Shown: piece by piece, positions 47,827 to 61,850 of the stretch | How the letters are laid out: each line of letters opens with the position of its first letter | Numbering within the stretch: the first letter of the stretch is position 1 | Origin: Sipunculus nudus | Taxonomy: Eukaryota > Annelida > Sipuncula > Golfingiida > Sipunculidae | DNA: 64,000 nt | Assembly (NCBI GenBank): GCA_026874595.1 | Contig: CM049318.1 | Span: 13,433,241-13,497,240, forward strand | Direction: 5' to 3' | Notes under the pieces: model-generated | Database searches by the model: none | Seen by the model: the letters and a program-made list of their open reading frames with translations, nothing else | Told to the model about the DNA's origin: nothing | Position numbers and translations under genes: made by a program

Positions 47827-48257
47827 TCACAGGGGCTCGTCACAGAAGACTGGGAAAATAATATCCCGGAATTTTGAGCCACAAAACCCCAAGAATAAGC
47901 GATACATTCAATTGTGACGTATACAGCTCCTTGACTACTTAATAACAACTTGTTTATTCATTATTTATTTCATTATATGGCTGGCCTGCGTGTGCACAAA
48001 GCCAGGTGCTATTGTTTATACACGTCATGTCTGCTATCTGACTGGCCCCTGATGTGGTTTTGCATCCCCCCCCCCTCCCGTCTATACTTTTCTGTTGCTA
48101 AGTGTAGGTACAGGGACATGTACCCTTTATTATGTACCTCCAGTTTATAAGGCTTGCCTAACAACTAAGTATATGTACATCTGCAGAATTCCATTCTGGT
48201 TTCGGACTACGTGACAGGCCAGTATCACACGTTTCCTCTCATTTTATATCCTGGTGT
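47827..48257. other. spacer, nothing recognised
   Basis: Short open frames only, with a C-run near 48066. Confidence 0.5.
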
Positions 48258-48500
48258 TAACTAGGCCGGTGACTACTGCACCGGCGGGTACTGAGTGTGT
48301 AATCGTCCCCATTGCTGGGTCGTACCACCGAGGATGACACTCATTTGTGAGTGAAACACGGCTGTTGGGCATTAAGCCTGCAGAGCGCTCACCCTGGATT
48401 GGGGCCGACCGTGAAAAATTTCACCGCCTTGGCTGAGATTCTCACCATTTCCCGGCTTTGAATCCTGTACGCTATCCATGAGCCACAGAAGTCGGTATCC
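48258..48500 (-). mobile_element. SINE-like repeat, copy 2 (minus strand)
   Basis: Reverse-complement blocks match 35822-36010, including GGGTGAGCGCTCTGCAGGCTT, TTTCACTCACAAATGAGTG and CAATGGGGACGATT. Read on the minus strand, the head has TGTGGCTCATGGATAGCG and GGATTCAAAGCC, which look like degenerate tRNA A and B boxes. Confidence 0.65.
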
Positions 48501-50125
48501 CAGGAAAGCTCGCCTGCTATAACTCCCATACGTGCATACCATTTGAACAAGGGCTCAACTCATTATGCATCACTGCGGGCAACCTACCTCATTTTTGTTC
48601 CTCCAGCCATGACAAAATTAAGATAATTCAACAGTTCTAACAGATATGTTAAGGACGTTTATCTAAAAAAAAGCTTATCCATGCTGATTACAGATATTTA
48701 GCTTTCACATTCCTCAGGTTAAGGCAACTTAAAAATCATAAAAAAATGCAATAATATGATTGGGCTCTACATATTTCAGGTGATTATTCAGCAGAAATGT
48801 AAGTTTATCTCGAAGTCTACATACTTCACCCATTTTCGTATTCCTAGCGATGATATGACCTTGATGGTTATTGTGTTGACAGGACAGTGATATCGTCCGT
48901 CGTGCTCTAATGCGACACATGAGTGGTACAGCCTCACTGTAGACCTACCCACACACCATACAGCCACCGTCAAGGGCTGACTGCGGACCCACGTTGCACC
49001 TACGTGGTCTGCAGATGTAACGGAGGTTTATGTTTTACAATTATTTTGTAATGCATCTTTGATGTAATTTTTTACGGATGTATTTGGCCATCCTAGCTCC
49101 AATTCAAGAAAAATTATGATTGATAGATATTTTAGGTTTATTCAGAACTCGAATTATAAGTCATATTGAATTAAACGAATATAGTCTACCTAACGCCAAA
49201 ATCTGAGCCATGGAGAGTGCCGCGATTAGTTAAAATACCTATTTGTACAATCCATGTTAAATAAATAAGTTTATAAGTTATGAGTTTGATTAGAGGAATA
49301 GCTAAATCTTAATTACATAGACTGGAACCTGTCTGAAAGACCACCTGTCTATTAGGATCACACGTGAACGAACCGACAGCGATCACGTCGGTTATGACTG
49401 ACCTGTCCATAAGGACCACACTTGAACGAACCGAAAGCGATCACATTGGACCACTCTTGACCAGTCCCACGCGTCTGATTACACAGGTTTCACTTTACTA
49501 AATGTATCAGTCAAACTATTTATTAGAACTTTTTCACATATGAAACTGGTATTCCTAGTAAAATTTGTTGTTAAATAAGAATCAAAAATGGTTCTAATAG
49601 TGATAACTGGGTCCTTTTCTTATATTTTCGATATCGAAAAGTGGAATCTATATGTAACTGGCTCAGTCCTCCGGCTGTAATACCATCTGTATGGTGAGAT
49701 GGAGGTCTCTTGCTTCAGAGAGTTCCTCTTCATTGTAGTGGAGGCTCTTGCGTGCAAAAAAAGGAGTTCCTGACGGCTGTGGTGCGTATTTAAACAGAAT
49801 CTGACTTTGTTGGCACCTGTGTTCTTCGACCGACTTTGCTGCCCCGCTTGAAACTTGTCGTTTTACTTCAGAGCACCGCTCTGCATTAGATCAAATCAGT
49901 GGTTGTTTTATGAGCTTAGCTTTCTTCATATTTTAAAGGTGCCCATTCACGTACCTTTTTAAAAAAAAAAATTTATGTGATTTCTGGCTTCCTCTGTGTA
50001 TATATTAATGATCTAAGGGTAATTTTGGTTTTGAAATGTTCTTATAAGGCCTCCTGAAGGATGTATGAATTTGTTTATGAAAAAAATGTTTGTAAACACA
50101 GCAAAGACTGACTGACACGCCATAT
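48501..50125. repeat. diverged fragments of the repeat domain
   Basis: 48780-48930 resembles 8620-8720 (GTGATTATT..CAGCAGAAATGTA). 48930-49030 resembles 14855-14960 (GGGCTGACTGCGGACCCAC, GATGTAACGGAGG). 49465-49560 resembles 16285-16380 (CCAGTCCCACGCGTCTGATTAC). Two 58-bp tandem units with ACACGTGAACGAACCGA-type sequence lie at 49343-49458. No gene was recognised. Confidence 0.65.
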
Positions 50126-51168
50126 GTTATTGAAACGTGGCTGTCTTCGGCTTTTCTTTGAAAACGTCGTTTCCACCGCTCCTATGACCTGATAGACACG
50201 TTCACTGGTAAACAACATGATTAATCATTCCTGACTGACACGCCATACGTCCTTGAAACGTGGATGTCTGTGGCGTTTCTTTGAAAACGTCGTTTCCACC
50301 GCTCCTGTGACCAGAATAAGTCACTTTCACTGGTAAACAACATGATAAATCATTCCTGACTGACACGCCATATGTCCTTGAAACGTGGATGTCTGCGGCG
50401 TTTCATTGAAAACGTCGTTTCCACCGCTCCTGTGACCAGAATGAGTCACGTTCACTGGTAAACAACATGATTAATCATTCTTGACTGACACGCCATACGT
50501 CCTTGAAACGTGGATGTCTGTGGCGTTTCTTTGAAAACGTCGTTTCCACCGCTCCTGTGACCAGAATAAGTCACGTTCACTGGTAAACAACATGATTAAT
50601 CATTCTTGACTGACACGCCATACGTCCTTGAAACGTGGATGTCTGCGGCGTTACTTTGAAAACGTCGTTTCCACCGCTCCTGTGACCTGAATAAGTCACG
50701 TTCACTGGTAAACAACATGATTAATCATTCCTGACTGACACGCCATACGTCCTTGAAACGTGGATGTCTGCGGCGTTTCATTGAAAACGTCGTTTCCACT
50801 GCTCCTGTGACCAGAATAAGTCACGTTCACTGGTAAACAACATGATTAATCATTCTTGACTGACACGCCATACGCCTTGAAACGTGGATATCTGCGGCGT
50901 TCCTTTGAAAACGTCGTTTCCACCGCTCCTGTGACCTAAATAAGTCACTTTCACTGGTAAACAACATGATTAATCATTCCTAACTGACACGCCATAAGTC
51001 CTTGAAACGTAGATGTCTGCGGCTTTTCTTTGAAAACGTCGTTTCCACCGCTCCTGTGACCTGAATAAGTCCAGTTCATGGGTAAACAACATGATTGATT
51101 ATGCATGACTGACACGCCATATGTCCTTGAAACGTGGATGTCTGTGGCTTTTCTCTGATAACGTCGTA
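50126..51168. repeat. 125-bp satellite array, nine units
   Basis: Unit starts are at 50126, 50249, 50374, 50499, 50624, 50749, 50874, 50998 and 51123, with spacings of 123, 125, 125, 125, 125, 125, 124 and 125. The last unit passes into the 122-bp family exactly as in the left copy. Inner units are more alike than edge units. Confidence 0.97.
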
Positions 51169-52620
51169 ACGACAGGAGATCGCGCGAAGCAGACGTGGAA
51201 CCGGGCCAAAATGCAAATCTTCCTTGTGAACGAAAGGAAAGCGCACGAGGCACACATAAATGGGAAAAGGCCAACAACAAGGTAAAAAAGGAACAGATGT
51301 GTACTGGCAGGGGAGATCGCGAGGCAGACTTGGTACCGATCAAATTCCACACACCTTTGAGAGAAATGTTTCGGGACAAGAGCGTAAGCGAAGAAGATGA
51401 ACCGGGCTAGAAACCCCGCGTCTATGCAAAGGACAGGAGAGAGCGCGAGGCAGACTCTGAACCAGGCCAACTATCACGCAAAAATGAAAGGATGTTTAGC
51501 GACAGGAGAGCCTGAAACAGACTTTGAACTGAGCCAAAAGCCACACCATTCTGTAAAGGACGGGAGAGAACACGACTTGTGCCTATCAACTTCCATGCAC
51601 GTTTGAAAGGAATGTTTCGGGACAAGAGGGCGCGCGAATCCGACTTGGAACCGCGCCAAAACCGACGCTTCTATGTAAAGGACAGGAGGGAAAGCGAGAC
51701 AGGCCTGGAACAAGGCCAACTGCAACGCAAACATGAAAGGGATGTCGAGCTACAGGAGAGCGCCAAGCACACTTGGAACCGGGCCAAAAACCACACCTCT
51801 CTGAAAAGGACAGGGGAGAGCATGACTTGGTACCAACCTCTTCCACGCACCTATGAAAGGGTTGTTTCGGGACAAAAGGACATGCGAAGCAGACTTGGAA
51901 CCGGGCAAATAATCACACCTCCCTATAAAGGACAGGAGAGAGCACGACCTGGTACCAACCTCTTCCACGTACCTATGAAAGGGTTGTTTCGGTACAAAAG
52001 GACATGCGAAGCAGACTTGGAACCGGGCCAATAATCACACCCTCCTATAAAGGACAGGAGAGAGCACGACTTGGTACCAACCTCTTCCACGTACCTATGA
52101 AAGGGTTGTTTCGGTACAAAAGGACATGCGAAGCAGACTTGGAACCGGGCCAATAATCACACCTCCCTATAAAGGACAGGAGAGAGCACGACTTGGTACC
52201 AACCTCTTCCACGTACCTATGAAAGGTTGTTTCGGTACAAAAGGACATGCGAAACAGACTTGGAAATAGCCAAAAAAATCACGCCTCTATGTGAAGGACA
52301 GGAGATAGCGTAAGGCAGACTTTGAATCATGCCTACTATCACACAAAAATGAAAGGATGTTTACCGACTGGAAAGCCCGAAGCAGGCTTTGGACCGCGCA
52401 AAAAAAAAAACACACCTCTCAGTAAAGGACAGGGGAGAGCATGACTTCGTACCGATCAACTTCGAAGAGCGCATGCGGAGCCGATTTGGAACTTGGCCAA
52501 AAGCCATGCCTCTCTGTAAATGACAGGAGAGAGCACAAGCAGACCGGTCGGAACTGGTCGGACTACACCACAAATATGAAGCCTTGCAGCACCCAAGTGT
52601 TGGTAAGCAGGAAGACTACT
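51169..52620. repeat. 122-bp minisatellite array, copy 3
   Basis: The left part (51169-51900) matches 480-1260 closely. The right part (52250-52620) matches 7300-7660. Between them GAC(T/C)TGGTACC landmarks at 51824, 51946, 52068 and 52190 are spaced exactly 122 bp in very similar units. The array therefore looks like a fusion of copies 1 and 2. Confidence 0.95.
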
Positions 52621-53203
52621 GCGTGATCCGTGTACTCTGACTGGTGACCCGCACTGATTAAACAGGCACCTGGCTTTATCAGTTACACAGCTGGCTAGGC
52701 GTGTGTTGAGGTGTCATCCCCTGGCTCCAGTTCTGACTATGACCTGCATTTGGTATAAAGCCGTGCTGACACATGCTTTATTACTTAGCTCTTTCTTGTA
52801 TGAATCACGCTCACAAACACATGCACTAACACAGACATATATATATATATATTATATAACCCCTTTGCATCCACACCCACCCCCCTGAATATGATGTTCC
52901 CACGCCTTTGATATGCGTATCTATGGTTTTGTAAGTCAGCTTCGTCTTGAAGACTTGTTTATATTTGCATGTATACAAATCATAAACATACTAAAGTCCA
53001 GCACGCGGACATTAGGTTATACCTGATAACAGGTTAAAAACACTTAAATTTATGGCATTTTATTCATTTTACCAAAGCTGTTAAATTCATCAAAATGTTT
53101 CTCCACCAATCATTTCTTACTCATTAAACATTGTGGGGGACAACGTGGAACTCATTTATAAAGAAATACCCTGTAAAAGGATGTTTGATGTTAAATATAA
53201 GAT

Positions 53204-53434
53204 ATGACCGTTTGTCCAATAAATGAGTCATTTCTAGCATTACGCTCGGAAGTTCACATATTTACAGGAAGCAAACATTACGTCCGGGAATTTCCAGAAA
53301 AATTACGGTCACATCCAGCATTCCCAATCGTACCTGACAAGTGCTCATTTGGACCGTACGCAGATGAATGTGATGGACCCCTTAAAACGATTCACTGGAA
53401 GTTCTTCGAATCACTTTGCAATATTGGGAGTTGA
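53204..53434 (+). CDS. duplicate of the unrecognised 76-residue frame (low confidence)
   Basis: It has the same start, stop and length as 8271-8501 with one residue changed near the C-terminus (A to G). No domain is recognised. Confidence 0.2.
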   Translation: MTVCPINESFLALRSEVHIFTGSKHYVREFPEKLRSHPAFPIVPDKCSFGPYADECDGPLKTIHWKFFESLCNIGS

Positions 53435-53824
53435 ATAAATCCGAAATTAATCTGAAATCTAATAACCATATATGTAACCTGCTGTTCCCAAATATTTATA
53501 CATAAGTGCCAGCCAGATAAACTAAAAATAATATGGGCTGTCTGTATAATTCATGTGATTATTTAACAGAAACGTACTTTGGGAACAAAAGTAACCCCAG
53601 GTTTGCTCCCATCCGTGTCCCCATTCAATGCGACGACGGGCTGCGAAATGCATGCCAGCTAAATTTCCGTCTGCCGAGCCATAGTGTCATACATGAGCGG
53701 ATGATTTAATGTATATTATACCCTCACACCTTGTCACTCAACGTTTAGCCAGTCTCCACACCTCGTGCCGACAGCTTGCCCGGCAATATGTATAGGGAGA
53801 ACACAACACATGTTACATGTTGTA

Positions 53825-54555
53825 TCCCATATACAAATAATTTGTCTGTGAGCTTTTCAGACTGTAAAATTGACAAATATGCAAACGACACTCACATTCT
53901 AGATCTGATACACAAGAATGATGAATCGCAAAATATGTGACCTGTTGGTGTGAGGAACACTACCTTCAGTTAAATGTTAAGAAGACTAAAGAAGTAGTCT
54001 TTAATTTCAGAAGATCAAACTCTGTAATTACCCCAGGTGCTATCAAAAATGATGATGTAGATATTGTAGAAAATGATAAATACCTGTATTATTGACAGAA
54101 ATCTGAATTGGAAAGAACATGTGTTGAAGCAAACAAAAGATTATATTACCTATATTATCTAAGAAAGCTAAATATTGACAAAACCATAATTACCATGTTT
54201 TATAATTCAGTAATTTCCAGTGTCCTATAACCTATTCACAGGAGTGCGGGTTTAAAAATATATCTGATAAGTTAAGGAAACAGTTAAATAATACCAGGAA
54301 GAGAAGTTGTAAAATAACTTACTTCTCTTGCCACACACCAGGAAATCTGTGAAACCAAAACAATGGCCTTCATATATCAAACGTCATGAATAACACAACA
54401 CATCCCCTACATTCAGAGTTCCGTTTTTTCCCTTCAAGTAAACGCCTAGATGCGATATTCTGCAGAACAACTAGTTTTTAAAAGTCTCTCGTGCCATTCA
54501 GTATTAAACTTTTTAACTCGCTACTCTCTGATATTTAATGTCTTGAATTATGTGC
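53825..54555 (+). pseudogene. LINE remnant, duplicate copy
   Basis: It is collinear with 8890-9640. The catalytic box here reads Y-A-N-D (53878-53889), where the left copy has Y-A-D-D. A 15-bp deletion near 54129 removes part of an A-rich stretch. The same stops are shared, so it was already dead when the block was duplicated. Confidence 0.85.
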
Positions 54556-55039
54556 TTTACCTGCAGAATTCTCTGCTTTATCATTTTTACATGCTTATTT
54601 TTACGTGCATAGTCAATATGTTATGTGTTATTTTTTTATGTATTTTTATGTATCTGCCTATTTACTTATTTATTTCTATGTAATGAATTGCAAGTCAACG
54701 ACAAATTCCTGGAACTGAAGACTAATAAATGTTATCTTATCTTTTCTTATCTCATTGTTGCCTCAAACTGCTCCAACCTTGTGATACAATGTGACGCAGC
54801 AGGAGGTGTCATGGAATGTCCTGAACTAACGACCATATATGTATTTAACATACCACTTTAATTTGACTTTATATACAGTGTTGTCAAATTACAAAGGATA
54901 ATAAAAATATATATTTATATAATTTAACAAGACAATTACTCTAAATTAACACTTGATTCGTCGGTGCAAGGCAGAAAGCAGACTGGGATACAAGCTAACC
55001 AACACGGTTGCACTCTTATCCGCTTCAATGTTACGTATA

Positions 55040-58000
55040 ATGAGCGGCTGATTTATGGGTTGTTGTGTAAACTGCAACTTTAATACATGGCTGCCGTGAA
55101 GACGTCCATCCTTAACACAGGTACCTTGGAACATTTGGCTAGACCTGTGTCAACATGTTACAGCAAATGACTCAATGACATGTACAGCTCGAAAAAAAAC
55201 TCACGTTTGGATTCACCCAAGATGACAAAGTTGGTTTCATATGCTGATCCTCACTGTTCCGGGGAACGCCGAGGAACCGTTTATGTATGCAGGACATTAA
55301 CAAAACCCCAATCCCCCGAGACACTGTTTACCAGACACTCACATCAAGCCATGTTTCATGTTCGCGACGTACAATAACAGTTACATCCGGTTCTGATGAG
55401 AGACAGTGGTTACGTTTGTTTCACTTTCCTCATATTCCTGAGCGGAGAATGTGGTACGCGCAGCACAATGCACATCTTATTCTGATGATTGATGACTAAA
55501 CCCCCCCCCCCCCCACCCATATGACAGTGTAGTAATTACTACCGTCATTTCCCTCCCTGAGTGGAGCGTGAGGAAGAGTGCAATAAAAGCTTGTGGTACG
55601 CGCAACTCAAGGCATGATTTGTTCTCATGATAGACGACACATTCGCGGGTCATGACAAGCAATCAAAACCACAGTCTGCGTAACTTGTAGCACGATGCGT
55701 GGAAATTACATAACCTGTCATGTCGAAAACATATAGCGTCTGGAAATCCCCAGTATTATAACTCCAAGGTTCTGCCATATCAAGAATGCCCATCAATCCT
55801 CTGTACCATTTCTGGGATGACTTCATTCATATCTATTTTTAAAACAACCTAAATGATATCACCGGTCCCTTCCTGAAACTCATCCAATGTGCAGATTTGG
55901 CGGTAAAAGGAAATTCCTCCAAACCTCCCACCCCCCCCCCCCCCCACACACACACAAACACACACACCAGTATGTGCAATACAAAGATTGTGTGTACCAA
56001 ACTAATTAAGTAATAACATGAAAAATATACTAAATACAACTTACAGCTATCTGTTGGATATAGAGGCAATAACAAAATTTATATGGAAATGACTAGTCTA
56101 TCTTAATATAAATCATATTATTTTGGTTATAAGCAGTACCTTAACAAAACATCCCACACTCTTGAAAGTCAAAAACATAAATTAAAGAATCAAGGTAGTT
56201 ATAAACCTTGTGTAATAACTGTCAGGATACTATTACACTATATACTGTATGACGGTGGTGTTGATGAACGTGTGTCGAAAAAGATACACTGTGGATAGAA
56301 AACCGGTATGTGGGTCAACAGCTTCACCTGTCTCTGCGCTACCGGGTAGAGGCAGAGGCAGATGAACTTTACCATGCACACTTCATACGACAGGAGCGTG
56401 CTAGTAGAGGGACTCATGGTGCTCCGACAATTAGACGTACATATGACTGAATCAACCTGCTAGGAATGCAAGCGTAAAAAAAACAGAGGATCCCGAAAAC
56501 AGACATATTCTCCTAAACAGGGAGGCGCAGGGGGTGCACGCTCTTCATCCAATCACATGTCTGAAAAAAATGAAATATATATACTTAATATTCATGATTC
56601 ATGAGTCATGCCGCATTTGATTCATCACCAACCTCACAGGTACGTACGAGACGGACTCGTATAGGGTCATTCAGTACAACATAATCATACTTGGAAGCTT
56701 ACATGATCTATTGTGTGATATTTATTAAACTAAGGAGTTCTTACAGGGTGACATGGTGAATATGAAACAATTATCATTAGCATTAGCACATTCCGGCAGA
56801 CAACAGAAACACTCCACACATATTTACAACATATGTACATACAATTACTGGTTCACATATAACAACGTGTCAAATGGGTATGACATTGGACGTTTACAGC
56901 GATATATGATCTTTTAAACACACATTCTTTATAGCAAGCTTGCATATTCTAAACCACCGAGAAAACATACCATCTGTATATCCTAGTAACACCTTCACTT
57001 ATTTGTCATGCCCAGCATATAGCCAAGTGGGAGAGAAAAACGTCTATCCACTGTCAAGTTTACTTGTTGATTTGTCCCACCACCGGTGACCAAGTAACAC
57101 AGAATGTATCCGGCAGTTTATCTTAAATCAAATAGATCCATATGTAACATGTTGATCACAGGGATTCACTTCAAAATACGTGCTCTCAAACCATACACAC
57201 AGAACGTCCCTGCATCGGATGATGCAGTCAAGAACGTTGACAGACAGACAAACAACTCAGTTGACCTCCGATTTTAAGTAATACCTGAAACATAGAGTTA
57301 TCACTGTTGTTTACCTCTTCCGAAACCGGAACGACTCGATAGGTCCGCCAGTATACTCCGGCAACACGCACACTCACGCCGTTTTGTCGTTACTGTCCAC
57401 ACCGGTCCCCTCTGCAGATCTGGCGGGCACAACAGCCAGCGATCACAATTAACAAGGATGGTTCCCAGCATGCTTCGCGCTTGGCCCACTAGAAACGTCC
57501 TGATCTGCCATTGGTGGTTACTTTGTGAGGGTGTGGCGCTGTAAGTGTCTCTCTCTTCTTCGATTCCTCCTGGTCTTCCTGGTCGCCTGTGCGGGTATGC
57601 GGTGGCGGTTTTTCGCGGCTTCTTGGCTTGGCTTGTTTGACATCACGTCTATCGGCTCCTCAAAATTCATTGTCTAAAGAGACAGGCCGGGGCGGTGGTC
57701 CCAGACCACCTCAACCGTGTCTGTCTAGTGACTCAAAAGACTAGATCTAGCTAGCTGGTCCTATCTCAACATGTGTTTTGCACCTGTCTCCTCCCTCAGC
57801 GGCCAGTCCACAAAATGTTGTACATCACACTTCGTGCAATTTAATCTGGGAAATTCCCTGATCTAAAATAACCTGGCATGGAAAGAGCGTGACACTTCTG
57901 TTAGTATATTAATCACGCCTAACCTCTAAAACTCATGTAAATGAGATTGATGGCATAACAATGCATTTGTAACCACTGGTTAATTTTATTATCACTTGCC

Positions 58001-58264
58001 AAATGTGTCCAAATATGGTCATAAATGCATGTGACATTGTATGTTTCATACAGGATGTGCCCATTTTGTCTTTTGTTCTCGCATTTCTGTACACGATGAA
58101 TGATAACACAAAAACAAAAACAATATTGTCTCGGAATTCCTATATCATGTTTGTTCAAGCTTTTAACTCACCGCATGTCGGCCAGGGCCACTCTGGGAGT
58201 GATAACTCTTTTAACCTTCAAAAGGCTGTGCGCAGCACTCAATAGGCCCTCTCTCTGTCTCTCC

Positions 58265-58347
<83 letters not shown>

Positions 58348-60404
58348 TTTGGCAAGGAATAAGTGCAGGAGTCGGTGAATTACATGTAAAATGCATCTGA
58401 TACGGCATGTTCAAGACCGCATAATGTTTTGTCCCTTTAATCACATGTACTCGAAAATTAAAAATGAACATTATCCCTAGAAAATTATGCGTCTGGAATC
58501 CCAACAAGCATTCTATGGACTTGGCAGATCCGGCATGTTCAGTAGTTGTCTTGTAATCTGACCGCTTATAATACATCTAGTTAATTAAACGTTACACAAA
58601 GTTACACAAAAATCGTAAGGAAATGACCCAGTGATATGTGCAGCTCGAAAAAAACGCACGTCCGGAAAACTCTGGATTCATTCTGGGTGACTGCTGCTAT
58701 ATACTGTTCTGATCCTCACTGTTAAGGGGAACGCCGAGGTAGAGTTTATGTACACGGAACTACTGAATATACGCTACGTTCTATAGGGTAGCACCGCAGA
58801 CACAAAAAAAGAGCTGTAATGAAAGGTCCGTGAACCAGTTCAGCTTCAACGCCGCTCCTGACATTGTTAATCAGAATCTATCAACAGCTATGTTTCGTAC
58901 CCTTTATGTACAATGCATCTGATCCTTATAGGTCACGTTTGCTCCATTTTTCTCACATTCCTGTGCGAGTGTGAGGCAAATCAAAATTGTGGTACTCGCA
59001 ACACAGAGCACATCTTGTTCTCATGATGGATGACACTTTAACGGGTCATGACAGGACAGGCAAAGCCACAGTCAGCGGAGTGTGTTGCACAACGCGCGGA
59101 AACACCGTAACCTATCATGATGACATCAGACCATTAATTGCCTATCACTGGGAAAGCTGCATGAATACCATAGGACACATGAACATCCACATGTAACCAG
59201 TTAGTGAGATGTTATGTATATCAGTTCAGTTTTGGTTTCGATTATATATTACTTGTTGTAAATAAAATAATACAGTGTTATGTTTATACACTTTTCAAAA
59301 ATAAAATGAAAATATCTTTTGACTTAGATTAGACTGTTCTTAAATATTCAATGTATAACTAGCCTATCTAAATATTCACTATGACATCATTATTTTGATG
59401 AGTCTTGCAAGTTGTACAAAAGTTAACCTAATAATATAACTTCTGGTAGTGGTGTAGCGGCACTTAGAATCATGTTAACGTACACATGAGACTGATCCAC
59501 CTGCTAGAAATACCAGCATAAACATAACAGAAGATAGGATATGCAGACATATCCCCGAGAACAGTGGAGCCGCCGGGGGTGCATGCCCCCTTTTTTCTGA
59601 CCAATAACTGAAAACTAGAAACATAAATGTGTGTGTGTGTGTGTGTCGTACTGTCTTCTTCTCTACAAATGCCAATGCGAGAACTATGTTATCACTCCCG
59701 GCACACTTGCGTGCTCTGATGTCACAAATGAACGGTTGTTACACCGCATTACTGATACAACCTCACTGTACCCAGGCCACACACTTCGTCTGTCAGCGTC
59801 AAGTGCTGACTGCGGACCCACCTTGCATGAATGTACCTTAGCTGTCTGCAACTGTAACGGAGGTATGTTTTGCGGGAAAAGTGGGCCGCGGGACTTGTTA
59901 TGAAACGTCGGTTAACTAGTTCAGCCTTGACACCGCTCAAAGAATTTTTTACCAGAATCTCGCATCTGTGTGCTGTACCCGCGCCACACACCACAACAAT
60001 GGTCTGAAACCTGTAACTGCGATAAGTTTGGCTTGAACAAGTGACGCAAGGAGGGGTCATCAGGTCATGGACGTCTCGTTAGGCCTACTACGTTTCGATG
60101 ATTTATGACTCCTTTCTCTCTCCGAAATGCAGCCACCCGTCGAAAGGACGGGTATGATAAAATATGTTCATGTGTCTCTCGACGACCCTGATAGTCATTT
60201 GGCTGCCCTATGCTGGTAGTCTGACTCAGGATCAGTGGCGTCAATTTATCTTCCAGGGTTGGGGGATGACTCGCACACACACACACACGCACACACACGC
60301 ACACACATACATATAAATATATATATATTTATATATGTATCATCTGTTTGACACATTTTAAATATATTAGCGCCTGTATGACACATCAAATGTATACATT
60401 TGTG

Positions 60405-60447
<43 letters not shown>

Positions 60448-61850
60448 TTAATTACATTTCAAATATATTGCAATTCAGTGTAGAGTTTTAGAAAATTAGG
60501 TATTATGTTTCCTGTATATAAGTTAATCAAAGCTAGGTTTAGATATAATATTTCACAGTAAACTCATAAATGAAACCAACGTCTATAATTCTATTTATTA
60601 ATATTTTTAATTTACAATATATAAATATTATTCTGTGAATAGTTTGGGGGGGGGGGTGATTACATTGACCATCCCTCACTTTCAAAAAAGTGTTGTGATA
60701 TATACCCTCCATTTCCCCTTATATTAACGCCCCCTTTCATGATGGTGCCCCTTACATTTAATTTTTTACCCATTTGAACCCATACATAGCCGAACTTCTG
60801 CCACACAACACACGTCACGGTGCACGTTTTGTGAAAATCACCATTCACTCGCGGACCGGATGGATACGACCATGTGTACGTTTTGCGCTGTCGGTCTCAA
60901 AATGTGATTCATACGAATCCTGGCTTTCAAGTAATTATGACATTATGATAGCAAATTTAGCACAGTCCCGAATTACACTAACATAGTTCAATAACGATTG
61001 CATCAGTTATTCCTTTATAAAGTCATACATGAAATGATTCATATAGGGCTACCTAATGATAAAAACTCATCTGAAAACACTACGCGCAATCACCGGGAGG
61101 TAACGAGACTTCAACAGACCCTGCGTCCCAAAACAGTAGCCGACAATTTAGCTAGACGTAGTTTCTTCTTTCTTTTGACCTGTGTAATAAGACTACCAAC
61201 TTAAAACCAATTTCAACCAGTCCCATGGGTCTGATTACACATGTTCCACTTAATTAAATGTACCAGTCAAACATTTAACTGAAAATTTTGCACACATTAA
61301 ATTGAAGGTATGCCGAGTAGACTTTCTGGTTGAATAATATTCATATATCCCCATGATCATGAAGACACAAGCATTAAGTGGCCTGTTGTTCCTGATATTT
61401 GAATATTCATGAACATTAATGACGATCTAATTTCATGACCGCTCGTCTGTTCATGTCAGCGTTAATACTTTGTGGTGAATAAATGCATGAATGGTAGCAG
61501 ACGAGTAGAAAGATTGAAGATTTATTTTAAGCCCTATGTAGAGGTAATTTTAGCATACATTATGTTTATGCCAAGTGAGGGAACCGTGTTTAAATTATTG
61601 GGATGGTTGGTTAGATAAGTTACAGGAGCCGGGCTCAGTGATGCTTGTAAATATAATGTGAATATATTGTGTCAAGTATTTCCAAGCTTAACTGTGTTAA
61701 CGGCTAGCCTAACAAGAACGGTTTGCTATCAAAAGGCGCGCCGGTGGTGTTCCTATCTATAAAATCTACTTCTGCTAGATGAACATTCAGTCGGGTGTTG
61801 CTTTGCTGTGCTCAACGGTCCCGCCAGCGTATTATGAGAGGCTGATTAAT
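55040..61850. repeat. about 6.8-kb macro-unit, copy 3
   Basis: It is nearly identical to 10130-16900, including module B at about 58610-59400 and the TIR element at 60233-60736. The next unit begins at about 61851, so the tandem pair itself was duplicated. Confidence 0.9.
60233..60736. mobile_element. TIR element, CAGTGGCGTCAAT family, duplicate
   Basis: This is the counterpart of 15323-15805. The left end is identical and the right end reads ATTAACGCC where the other copy has ATTGACGCC. The interior (TA)n is longer. Confidence 0.6.

Noticed and set aside
47348-47948. 180-codon minus-strand frame with ADSGDHRRTP repeats and a poly-G stretch
   Set aside because: It is produced by the 52-bp minisatellite and the C28 run; the period is not a multiple of 3 and no flanking gene structure is seen.
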